A stretch of DNA of 8,503 nt from Acidobacteriota bacterium (GTDB lineage: Bacteria; Acidobacteriota; Thermoanaerobaculia; Gp7-AA8): the NCBI GenBank assembly GCA_003222375.1, contig QHVX01000156.1, positions 17,381 through 25,883 on the forward strand, written 5' to 3'. This document shows positions 1 to 6,745 of the stretch, piece by piece; the first letter of the stretch is position 1, and each line of letters begins with the position of its first letter. The notes beneath the pieces were generated by a model. It was not told the DNA's origin and made no database searches. It saw only the letters and a list, made by a program, of their open reading frames with translations. Position numbers and translations under genes: made by a program.

Positions 1-588
1 AAGATCGACGTCGATGTCGAAGCGCTCAACGTCGATACGCTCGCAATGTCGGCTCACAAGCTCTACGCCCCGAAGGGAATCGGCGCGCTCTTCGTCCGCA
101 AGGGATTGGTGCTCGACAGTTACATCCTGGGTGGCGCGCAGGAGCGACGCCGCCGCGCCGGCACCGAGAACGTGCCGCTCGCGATCGCTTTCGGCGTGGC
201 CGCCGACGTGGCGATGGATCGCGCCGACATCGGATCGCTGCGTGATTCACTGGAAAATTCACTCTCCTCTTTACCAATCACCATCAACGGCAAAACCGTC
301 CGCCGCCTCCCGAACACCAGCAACATCACGTTCCACGGTGCCGATGCTGAAGGCATCGTCATCGGGCTCGATTTGAACGGAGTCGCGGTGTCGACCGGCT
401 CCGCATGTTCATCCGGCCGAGTCGAACCGAGCCGCGCTCTTCTTGCAATGGGCCTCAGTCCGGAGGACGCCCGCAGCACCGTTCGGATTTCGCTCAGCCG
501 GTTCACGACCGCCGTCGAAATCGACCGCGCCGTTTCGCTGCTCCGCGAAATTGTCCCCCGCGCACAGCGGGCGGCCGCAACCACTTGA
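1..588 (+). CDS. Cysteine desulfurase, NifS/IscS type (5'-truncated by window edge)
   Basis: This is the C-terminal half of a PLP-dependent cysteine desulfurase, which takes sulfur from L-cysteine as an enzyme persulfide for Fe-S cluster assembly or tRNA thiolation in the cytoplasm. The reading frame is open from base 1 and gives 195 residues of a protein that is usually about 380-400 long. The PLP-binding lysine is in the SAHK motif (Lys codon 58-60), followed by the family's LYAPKGIGALFVRKG. The substrate and cofactor region reads GGAQERRRRAGTENVP. The persulfide cysteine is in the mobile loop STGSACSSG (Cys codon 406-408), followed by EPSRALLAMGL and RISLSRFTT. The SACSS loop and the HKLYAPKG spacing fit group I (NifS/IscS) rather than SufS. 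I cannot tell NifS from IscS, because the N-terminus and upstream neighbours lie outside the window. The gene is probably first or internal in an operon with the next two genes. Confidence 0.95.
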   Translation, partial: KIDVDVEALNVDTLAMSAHKLYAPKGIGALFVRKGLVLDSYILGGAQERRRRAGTENVPLAIAFGVAADVAMDRADIGSLRDSLENSLSSLPITINGKTVRRLPNTSNITFHGADAEGIVIGLDLNGVAVSTGSACSSGRVEPSRALLAMGLSPEDARSTVRISLSRFTTAVEIDRAVSLLREIVPRAQRAAATT

Positions 589-627
589 TTCTGCGGCAAT
601 TGTCTGCGACATTAGTGCTGGGTCCCC

Positions 628-1755
628 ATGCTCGAACGGCCAATTTTCGAAGGTGATCTGCGGCGAGTCCAGATCGCCGACGTGCTGAGCTTTGTTTCGA
701 TAATCCGCGGCAGCGGGAAGCTCGTTCTGCGGCAGGGGAGGCTCGAGCGCACGCTGCACTGGAAGGATGGCGAAATTGTATTCGCCAGCTCCAACTCGCC
801 GGACCAAAACCTCGGCCAATTCCTGCTGCGCAACGGAAAAATCACGGAGCAGCAGTATCACGAGTCGAAGCTACGCGTCAGTCCACACATGCGACACGGC
901 AAAGCGCTCGTGCAGATGGGCGCGATCTCGCCGAACGATTTGTGGTGGGGGCTGAAGAATCAGGCGCTCGAGATCATCTATTCGCTATTCAACTGGACGG
1001 AGGGCTCGTTCGCTTTCATGGAAGCGGCCGAAGAGGTGCTGAGCGAGCGCATTGCGCTGTCGATCAACACATCGAGCGCGATCATGGAGGGCATCCGCCG
1101 CCTCGACGAGACCGCGCGCATTCGCGAAAAGATCACCAGTCTCGACATGATCTTCGCGAAAGTCGCGGGCGAAGAGCCCGATTTCGAGACGCTCGAGATG
1201 AGCGAAGACGAAATCGCGGTTTACAACAACATCGACGGTCAGCTCACCGTACGAGGCCTGATTGGTAAGTCAGAGCTTACCGATTTCGAAGTCACGCGCA
1301 TCCTCTTTCAACTTTTGATGGCCCGCCTCATCGACGTCGCGCCGGAGGAGCGCGAGGAGCGGCCGGTGTTCCTGGATGTCGAAGATTCGCCGGAGCTGCT
1401 CAAGATCATCTCGACCTACAACGACATGTTCGGCAGGGTGTTCGAGTCGCTGACGTCGGCGGTCGGCGAATCCTCGGCGCGCGAGATTTTCATGAACGCG
1501 CTGGAAAGCGCCGCCAACGACGAATTGTGGACAAGCGTCTACTTCGATCAATACGGCCGCTTCGACGAGAACATGCTCCTCGCCAACATTTCAGAATTGC
1601 CCTTAGATCGCCGCAAGCCGGCCCTCGAGGAAGGTTTGAACGCGCTGCTCTCGGTGCAGCTCTTCGAGGTTTCGCAGCATCTCGACGCCGCCGGAAAAGT
1701 GGACGTCTTCAACTTCATCTCCAATCAGAAGGCCGCGCTCGAAGAGACGGCGTAG
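628..1755 (+). CDS. DUF4388 domain-containing protein
   Basis: This 375-residue protein has no signal peptide or membrane segment, so it is likely cytoplasmic. Residues 7-57 (FEGDLRRVQIADVLSFVSII, GSGKLVLRQG, HWKDGEIVFASS) match the start of DUF4388 (PATAN-like), a domain found in gliding and regulatory proteins of Myxococcota and Acidobacteriota. Residues 61-108 (NLGQFLLRNGKITEQQ and ALVQMGAISPNDLWWGL) resemble the N-terminal helical domain of type II secretion/type IV pilus ATPases (GspE_N/MshEN). They lead into ALEIIYSLFNWTEGSFAF, the usual end of DUF4388. Residues 192-237 look like a small winged-helix module (DGQLTVRGLIGKSELTDFEVTRILFQLLMARLID). Residues 255-370 are mostly helical and I do not recognise them. 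The ATG at 628 is chosen because the domain begins directly after it; no clear Shine-Dalgarno precedes it. It sits 39 bases after the desulfurase and 24 bases before lgt, consistent with one transcript. A regulatory or scaffold role is inferred from the family only. Confidence 0.85.
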   Translation: MLERPIFEGDLRRVQIADVLSFVSIIRGSGKLVLRQGRLERTLHWKDGEIVFASSNSPDQNLGQFLLRNGKITEQQYHESKLRVSPHMRHGKALVQMGAISPNDLWWGLKNQALEIIYSLFNWTEGSFAFMEAAEEVLSERIALSINTSSAIMEGIRRLDETARIREKITSLDMIFAKVAGEEPDFETLEMSEDEIAVYNNIDGQLTVRGLIGKSELTDFEVTRILFQLLMARLIDVAPEEREERPVFLDVEDSPELLKIISTYNDMFGRVFESLTSAVGESSAREIFMNALESAANDELWTSVYFDQYGRFDENMLLANISELPLDRRKPALEEGLNALLSVQLFEVSQHLDAAGKVDVFNFISNQKAALEETA

Positions 1756-1779
1756 CACTGCTGTTATCCTTCGCGGCGC

Positions 1780-2595
1780 ATGTACCCGACCCTTCTCCGC
1801 ATCGGAAACTTCGAGATCACCAGCTTCGGGCTGATGATGTTCATCGCCTTCATCACTGCCGGCTGGGTGCTGACGCGGCAATATCGCCGCTACGGACTGA
1901 CCGAGGATCTCGCGTCGACGATTGTGATGGCGGCGGCCATCGGCGGCATCGCCGGCGCAAAAATCTACTACGCGATTCTTTTTCGCGACTGGCATCTGCT
2001 CTTCGATCGTGCCGGTCTCGTATGGTACGGCGGCTTGATCGGCGGAATCATCGCGTGCTCCCTTGTGATCTGGAGGCGGCGCGTCGACTATTTCACGGTC
2101 GCCGATGCCACCGCGCCCCCGCTGGCCCTCGGCTACGCGCTCGGCCGGATCGGATGCTTTCTCGTCGGCGATGACTACGGCCGTCCGACGAGCTCCTGGG
2201 TCGGCATCGCGTTTCCGAAGGGTTCACCCCCGACGACCGCCGAGTCGCTGCGGCAGTTCGGCGTGCATGTCGATTCGTCGATTCCGCCGGACCAGATCCT
2301 CCGCGTCCATCCGACGCAGCTCTACGAGTCCTCGGCCTCGCTCATCATTTTCTTCATCCTTCTCGCGGTCAGCCGGCGCCCGCACGCGAAAGGCCGCGTC
2401 TTCGGGCTCTTTTTGATCCTCATGGGCATCGAGCGCTTTCTCGTGGAGATCGTGCGCGCGAAGGACGACCGCTTTCTGGGGCCATTCACGATCGCGCAAT
2501 TGATTAGTGTGATTGCTCTGGTTTTAGGGATCGTCCTCGTGTCTGTCAGTTTATCCCGAGCGGAGCGTGGACTCGCGCAAAACGAGTTGCACTGA
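1780..2595 (+). CDS. lgt: Prolipoprotein diacylglyceryl transferase (Lgt)
   Basis: Lgt moves diacylglycerol from phosphatidylglycerol to the lipobox cysteine of prolipoproteins in the inner membrane. At 271 residues the length is normal. Hydrophobic segments lie near residues 13-32, 46-68, 79-98, 105-130, 185-197, 205-217 and 235-256. Family landmarks are YGGLIGG (83-89), ALGRIGCFLVGDDYG (120-134), HPTQLYES (177-184) and ERFLVEIVR (218-226). By comparison with the E. coli enzyme, R123 matches R143, G134 matches G154, R219 matches R239 and E223 matches E243. The classic H103 position is Y83, N146 is C126 and E151 is D131, so this is a divergent subfamily. I still read it as functional because such GRIGCF forms occur in Lgt homologues. 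There is no clear Shine-Dalgarno before the ATG, but the MYPTLLRIGNFEITSFG start is typical of Lgt. The last residues (256-263) are encoded by one arm of a repeat described separately. Confidence 0.94.
   Translation: MYPTLLRIGNFEITSFGLMMFIAFITAGWVLTRQYRRYGLTEDLASTIVMAAAIGGIAGAKIYYAILFRDWHLLFDRAGLVWYGGLIGGIIACSLVIWRRRVDYFTVADATAPPLALGYALGRIGCFLVGDDYGRPTSSWVGIAFPKGSPPTTAESLRQFGVHVDSSIPPDQILRVHPTQLYESSASLIIFFILLAVSRRPHAKGRVFGLFLILMGIERFLVEIVRAKDDRFLGPFTIAQLISVIALVLGIVLVSVSLSRAERGLAQNELH
2547..2567 (+). repeat. Left arm of 21-base inverted repeat, inside the 3' end of lgt
   Basis: These 21 bases (core tatcccgagcggagcg) are the exact reverse complement of 2687-2707. After one mismatch (2568/2686), two further bases also pair (2569-2570 with 2684-2685). 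The arm encodes Lgt residues 256-263 (VSLSRAER), just past the last membrane helix. The motif resembles the 'atcccgagcggagcgaggga' dispersed repeats I recall from several bacterial phyla including Acidobacteriota. That family link is from memory and was not searched. Confidence 0.85.
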
Positions 2596-2716
2596 TTCAG
2601 ATCAAGAATCCGCGTTGGTATGATCTCAGCGCAAATTTCGACGATCTGTTGTTAGCTCGCTGATCGCTGCTCCACCGGAGATCCCTCGCTCCGCTCGGGA
2701 TAAACTGCAGAGCTAG
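2596..2716. other. Intergenic gap between lgt and aroC
   Basis: This 121-base spacer holds the right arm of the inverted repeat and otherwise no ORF of note. I could not pick a convincing -35/-10 promoter pair. No Shine-Dalgarno stands before the aroC ATG: the bases just upstream are ctgcagagctag, which include the end of the repeat arm. No classic terminator (GC stem followed by a T run) is visible. Confidence 0.7.
2687..2707 (-). repeat. Right arm of 21-base inverted repeat, directly upstream of aroC
   Basis: This arm is the exact reverse complement of 2547-2567, with 119 bases between the arms. Read on the minus strand, the similarity to the left copy continues as tatcccgagcggagcg followed by agggatct, so this looks like the more complete copy. 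The block 2682-2700 is also an imperfect palindrome on its own, with outer stem tccc/ggga and inner stem gc/gc. It ends 9 bases before the aroC start codon and therefore overlaps the usual ribosome-binding zone. Confidence 0.85.
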
Positions 2717-3889
2717 ATGTCGAGATTTGAATTTGTCACCGCCGGCGAATCCCACGGTCCGCAGCTCACGATCATCGTGCGCGGAATGCCGGCGGGGGTG
2801 CGCCTCGATCGGGCGCGCATCAACAGCGATCTTGTGCGGCGGCAGCATGGATACGGGCGGGGTGGGCGGATGAAGATCGAGCATGACGAGGCGGAGATCG
2901 TCGGCGGGATCCGCGGCGGTGAGACGCTCGGATCGCCGATTGCGATCACGATCAAGAATCTCGATCACGAGAATTGGCGCGGCGCGATGGATCCGTGGGA
3001 TCTCGATGCCGCTGAGACGGAGAAACGCCGCGTGCACGCGCCGCGTCCCGGTCACGCCGATCTGGTCGGCGGGATCAAGTACGGCCGCCGCGATCTTCGC
3101 GACATCCTGGAGCGCGCTTCCGCGCGCGAGACGGCGTCGCGTGTCGCGGCCGGTGCGATCGCGAAAGCGCTGTTGCGAGAATTCGGAATCGAGATTCGAT
3201 CGGGTGTGATCTCCGTCGGATCGGCCGGCGATCCGGAGTATTCACCGACCTGGGACGAGCTGAGCGCTGTCGATGAAGAATCGCCGCTGCGCGCAGTGAG
3301 GCCCGCGGACGAAGATGCGATGGTCACGGCGGTCGATGCCGCGCGTGAAGCGGGCGAGACCCTCGGCGGAACGATCATCGCCGCTGCTCACGGTGTCCCC
3401 ATCGGGCTCGGCTCCTACGTTCAGTGGACGGAAAAACTCGACGGCCGAATCGGCCAGGCGATCCTCTCCATCCACGCCGTGAAAGCTGTTGCGATCGGCG
3501 ACGGTGTCGCGGCGGTGCGACGACTGGGATCGGAGGTCCACGACCCGATCTATTTCGACGAGAAGAAGCGCTATCACCGCACGACCAATCGCGCAGGCGG
3601 ACTGGAAGGCGGTGTGACCAACGGACAGGACGTGGTGGTTCGCGCCTTCATGAAGCCGATTTCCACGTTACGGCGCGGATTGCCTTCGGTCGACATCGAG
3701 ACGCGGGAGCCGCATCGATCGCAGTGGGAGCGCAGCGATGTCACTGCGATTGCGGCCTGCGGCGTGGTGTGCGAAGCGATGCTGGCAGTCGCGCTGGCCG
3801 ATGCGATGCGAGAGAAATTCGGCGGCGACTCGCTCGAAGAGATGAAGCGGAATTACGACGCGTACATCGCGCAAGTGCGAAAATACTAA
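2717..3889 (+). CDS. aroC: Chorismate synthase
   Basis: AroC catalyses the last shikimate-pathway step, converting 5-enolpyruvylshikimate-3-phosphate to chorismate in the cytoplasm with reduced FMN. At 390 residues it has the family's normal length. The N-terminal signature GESHGPQLTIIVRGMPAG (residues 10-27) contains the first conserved histidine, H13. RRQHGYGRGGRM follows at 41-52. The second catalytic histidine is H113 in RPGHADLVGG, and SARETASR is at 135-142. The FMN/substrate region NRAGGLEGGVTNG is at 291-303, and the C-terminal signature ERSDVTAIAACGVVCEAM is at 338-355. These are the landmarks expected of the long bacterial form. The ATG at 2717 is chosen because MSRFEFVTAGESHG is the standard beginning. 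Its stop codon abuts that of the next, convergent gene with no spacer. Translation start and leader lie next to an inverted repeat, so some structural control is possible but unproven. Confidence 0.97.
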   Translation: MSRFEFVTAGESHGPQLTIIVRGMPAGVRLDRARINSDLVRRQHGYGRGGRMKIEHDEAEIVGGIRGGETLGSPIAITIKNLDHENWRGAMDPWDLDAAETEKRRVHAPRPGHADLVGGIKYGRRDLRDILERASARETASRVAAGAIAKALLREFGIEIRSGVISVGSAGDPEYSPTWDELSAVDEESPLRAVRPADEDAMVTAVDAAREAGETLGGTIIAAAHGVPIGLGSYVQWTEKLDGRIGQAILSIHAVKAVAIGDGVAAVRRLGSEVHDPIYFDEKKRYHRTTNRAGGLEGGVTNGQDVVVRAFMKPISTLRRGLPSVDIETREPHRSQWERSDVTAIAACGVVCEAMLAVALADAMREKFGGDSLEEMKRNYDAYIAQVRKY

Positions 3890-4432
3890 TCAGTAGATGC
3901 CCGGAATCAGCCGCTTCGTGCGCGCGGCGTAATCGCGATAACGATCGCCAAAGTGGCCGATGAGCGCACGCTCCTCGATTCGAATCCGGTAGCCCATTCC
4001 GATCAGCGCCGCGGCCAGGATGATCGCCAGGCTCAACCAGCTCCCGAACGCGATTCCGAGTCCCACGAAAGAGACCAGCGCTCCCGCGTACGACGGGTGG
4101 CGAATCCATCGATAAAGCCCGCGCTCGATCAGGTCATGCGAATCCTGGATGGTGACACGCACCGTGAAGTAGCGGCGCAGCGTCAGGATCGCGGTCGCGC
4201 GAATCACGATGCCGATCGCAATCAGCGCGATACCAACCCAGAAGAGCTCGGGCGGCATCCGGAAGAGACTCTTGACCATCGACCCCGCGACGGTGCCCGC
4301 GATGAGCAGCGTCCACAACACGCGGTACGAGCCGCGGTCCTCACGCGAAGTACCGCGCGTAACGATGGACACCACGATCTCGAGTCCGACCCAGATGGCG
4401 GAGACGAGCGCCAAAATCGCCTGATGAGTCAT
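3890..4432 (-). CDS. ICMT/PEMT-like integral membrane methyltransferase
   Basis: This is a 180-residue membrane protein of the isoprenylcysteine carboxyl methyltransferase / phospholipid methyltransferase-like superfamily (SAM-dependent). Helices lie near residues 5-24, 38-55, 63-83 and 113-149. The diagnostic block runs from LRRYFTVRVTIQD (85-97) through DLIERGLYRWIRHPSYAG (100-117), with the RHPSY motif at 111-115. It ends with RIEERAL (151-157) and FGDRYRDYAARTKRLIPG (161-178), which form the SAM-binding tail. The substrate is unknown; bacterial homologues are often annotated only as 'isoprenylcysteine methyltransferase family'. The start at 4432 (MTHQAILALVSAIW) is preferred because it begins directly before the first helix. 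An upstream ATG at 4594 in the same frame would add 54 polar residues antisense to the neighbouring gene. The stop is back-to-back with that of aroC, and the start codon is 15 bases from that of the divergent aminotransferase-RmuC gene. Confidence 0.85.
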   Translation of the reverse strand: MTHQAILALVSAIWVGLEIVVSIVTRGTSREDRGSYRVLWTLLIAGTVAGSMVKSLFRMPPELFWVGIALIAIGIVIRATAILTLRRYFTVRVTIQDSHDLIERGLYRWIRHPSYAGALVSFVGLGIAFGSWLSLAIILAAALIGMGYRIRIEERALIGHFGDRYRDYAARTKRLIPGIY

Positions 4433-4447
4433 GATTCTGTTGTACGC

Positions 4448-6745
4448 ATGGATAAATCCGCGGTTCGCGATCTCTTCCCCGTCACGCGCAACCTCATCTA
4501 CTTCAATCATGCGGCCGTCGGGCCACTCTCGACGCGCGCGGCCGAGGCGATGGAGCGGCACATCCGCGATCAGCGCGACCACGGCGCATTGCACTGGAAG
4601 GAGTGGTACGCCGAGGATGCGAGGCTGCGAGCGGCGGGGGCGAAGCTGATCGGCGCGGACGCCGCCGAGATCGCGATCCTCAAGAACACCTCGGAGGCTC
4701 TCTCGTTCGTCGCGGAAGGCTACCGCTGGCAGAGCGGCGACAACGTCATCACGACGAAGCTCGAGTTTCCGCCCAACTTCAGCCCGTGGAAACGGCTCGC
4801 GCGGCGCGGCGTCGAATGTCGCGTGGCCGATCTACCGACGGTGGAGAAGATCGAGTCACTGATCGATGCCCACACGCGCATCGTCTCCGTTTCATTCGTC
4901 GCTTTTCACACCGGATTCGTGGCCGATCTCGACGCCGTCGGCGAGCTTTGCGCGCGCCGCGACGTGCTGCTCTGCGTCGACGCGATCCAGGGCATGGGCG
5001 CGCTGCCGATCGACGTCCGCAAATCGAGAATCGCGTTTCTGGCCGCTGACGGACACAAATGGATGTGCGGTCCGGAGGGCGCGACGATTTTTCATGTCGC
5101 GGCCGAGCATCGCGATTGCCTCGAAGTTCTCGAGACCGGATGGACGAACGTGCAGCGGAAGGGGAGTTTTCTCGAGCTGCCGGGCGATCTCGTCCCGGGA
5201 GCGCGGCGCTTCGAGGCGGGATCGCTCAACACCAACGGCGTGTACGGATTGAATGCCGCGATCGAGCTGCTGATGGAAATCGGCATCGACAAAATTGCGG
5301 CCGAGGTCATTCGCGTCGCGACGCGCCTGGCGGACCGGCTCGAGGAGATCGGCTGGCGCATCGCGTCGCCGCGTCCGATCGCCTCCGGCATCGTCGGCGC
5401 GATTCCACCGGGCGTAGAGCCGTCGCTGCTGCGATGGCATCGAATGCTCGAAGAAAGCGGCGTCATCTGCGCGCCGCGCGAAGGCATGTTGCGGTTTTCG
5501 CCGCACTTCTACAACGACGACGGCGAAGTCGTGGGGCTGATCGCCGGCGCACTCCTCGGCTGGCTCGCCGGCGGACCGCGCATGCATCGCGCCGAGGTCG
5601 GGCGGGCGGTGGCGGAGACGCGAGTGGCGGAGATCGAGCGCGCGCACGGATCGGTCGGCGATCGATTCGCGGCCGAGGCCCAGAGGGCATTTCAGTCGGT
5701 GGGGGAGTCGCTGCTGCAGATGAGCAAGACGCAGATCGACGGCTCGCTCGACACCAAGCGCGCCGAGATCGAGACGCTGCTCACGCCGGTGCGCGAGATG
5801 CTCGACCAGTACCGTAGCGAAGTCGTCAAGTCCGAGCGCGTGCGCAACGAAGCGTACGGCGGACTGCAGCAGCAGATCCTGACGCTGCTCTCCGCGCAGC
5901 AGTCGGCCCAGCGCGAGGCGGCGCGGCTCGCGAATGCGCTGCAGTCGCCGGCTGTGCGCGGATCGTGGGGCGAGAACTCGCTCAAGCGCTGCGTCGAGCT
6001 GGCCGGCATGAGCGAATTTTGCGACTTCGACGTGCAGGAGACGCTATTCACCGAGGAGGGCCGGCGTCTGCGTCCCGATCTGATCGTGCGTCTACCGAAC
6101 AGACGCGTAATCGCAGTCGATGCCAAGGTTCCCTTGACCGAATATCAGGCCGCGGCGAATGAAGAGAACGAGGCGCGGCGGAACGAGTTGCTGCAGTCGC
6201 ATGCGAAGACGCTGCGGCGTCACATCGACACGCTGGCGCGGCGCGAATATCAGTCATCGATGAGCGAGTCGCTCGACTTCACGGTGATGTTTTTGCCGGG
6301 CGAGCATTTTCTGTCCGCGGCATTGATGGCCGATCCGTCGCTGTTCGACTATGCCGCGTCGCGTCGCGTGTTCGTGGCGTCGCCGATGGTGCTCTTGCCG
6401 CTGTTGCGCGCCGTCGAGTCGGGATGGAAAGCCGAGCGGACCGAGGAGAACGCGAAGCGGATGCACGACGCGGGCGTCGAGCTGTTCAACCGCTTCGTGA
6501 AGGTGATGGAGCTGTTCGCGGAGCTGGGCGGTGCGCTGCGCCGCACGGTGGAGCGCTACAACGCCGTGATCGGATCGGTTGATACGCGATTGTGGCCGAA
6601 GGGCGAAGAGATGCAGCGGCTGGCGGGGAGCGGCAAGGAGCTCGCGTCGCTGGAGCAGATCGAGGCCGTGCCGCTGGAATCCTCGAAGTTGCGCCTCACG
6701 ATGCAGGACGAATCACCGGCCGACGTCGTCCCGTTCGAGAAATAG
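4448..6745 (+). CDS. rmuC: Class V aminotransferase-RmuC fusion protein
   Basis: One uninterrupted 765-codon frame encodes two families. Residues 1-360 are a fold-type I PLP enzyme of class V (cysteine desulfurase/kynureninase-like). They contain NLIYFNHAAVGPLS (15-28), phosphate-site TSEALSF (81-87), VDAIQ (177-181, Asp178 for the PLP nitrogen), PLP lysine K204 in ADGHKWMCGPEG, RRFEAGSLN (253-261) and LRFSPHFYND (348-357). C341 is not set in a SufS-type cysteine loop, so desulfurase activity is doubtful and the substrate is unknown. Residues 361-375 (VVGLIAGALLGWLAG) are hydrophobic, like the N-terminal anchor of RmuC, and 380-500 are probably coiled coil. Residues 505-720 are the RmuC domain: GSWGENSLKRCVELAGM, LRPDLIVRLP with VIAVDAKVPL (PD...DxK nuclease-like core, D544, D558, K560), FLPGEHFLSAAL, VFVASPMVLLPLLRAV and YNAVIGSVDTRLWP. 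RmuC limits DNA inversions and recombination at repeats. ATG 4448 is preferred; ATG 4424 would overlap the divergent gene. RmuC might also be made separately from an internal start. Confidence 0.88.
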   Translation: MDKSAVRDLFPVTRNLIYFNHAAVGPLSTRAAEAMERHIRDQRDHGALHWKEWYAEDARLRAAGAKLIGADAAEIAILKNTSEALSFVAEGYRWQSGDNVITTKLEFPPNFSPWKRLARRGVECRVADLPTVEKIESLIDAHTRIVSVSFVAFHTGFVADLDAVGELCARRDVLLCVDAIQGMGALPIDVRKSRIAFLAADGHKWMCGPEGATIFHVAAEHRDCLEVLETGWTNVQRKGSFLELPGDLVPGARRFEAGSLNTNGVYGLNAAIELLMEIGIDKIAAEVIRVATRLADRLEEIGWRIASPRPIASGIVGAIPPGVEPSLLRWHRMLEESGVICAPREGMLRFSPHFYNDDGEVVGLIAGALLGWLAGGPRMHRAEVGRAVAETRVAEIERAHGSVGDRFAAEAQRAFQSVGESLLQMSKTQIDGSLDTKRAEIETLLTPVREMLDQYRSEVVKSERVRNEAYGGLQQQILTLLSAQQSAQREAARLANALQSPAVRGSWGENSLKRCVELAGMSEFCDFDVQETLFTEEGRRLRPDLIVRLPNRRVIAVDAKVPLTEYQAAANEENEARRNELLQSHAKTLRRHIDTLARREYQSSMSESLDFTVMFLPGEHFLSAALMADPSLFDYAASRRVFVASPMVLLPLLRAVESGWKAERTEENAKRMHDAGVELFNRFVKVMELFAELGGALRRTVERYNAVIGSVDTRLWPKGEEMQRLAGSGKELASLEQIEAVPLESSKLRLTMQDESPADVVPFEK
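5531..5533 (+). other. Possible internal GTG start for a stand-alone RmuC
   Basis: The GTG codon for V362 lies exactly where the hydrophobic anchor of RmuC begins, so a 404-residue RmuC of ordinary length could start here. No strong Shine-Dalgarno is present (upstream bases are gacggcgaagtc). A second candidate is the ATG at 5582 (M379), with a weak ggcgga at 5570-5575; it would give RmuC without the anchor. This is inference from position only. Confidence 0.3.

Noticed and set aside
3424..3963. Long alternative-frame ORFs inside aroC and inside the other genes
   Set aside because: They are arginine/alanine-rich shadows of strongly supported genes and show no family motifs of their own.
3953..4447. 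The fusion-gene frame is open for 495 bases upstream of ATG 4448, offering a longer start at 3953
   Set aside because: This stretch is antisense to the methyltransferase, gives a polar low-complexity translation rich in D, R, Q and H, and matches no family. It is a by-product of GC-rich sequence.
4433..4594. Longer start for the minus-strand methyltransferase at 4594
   Set aside because: The extra 54 residues are polar, lie antisense to the start of the conserved PLP domain, and precede a natural membrane-protein beginning at 4432.
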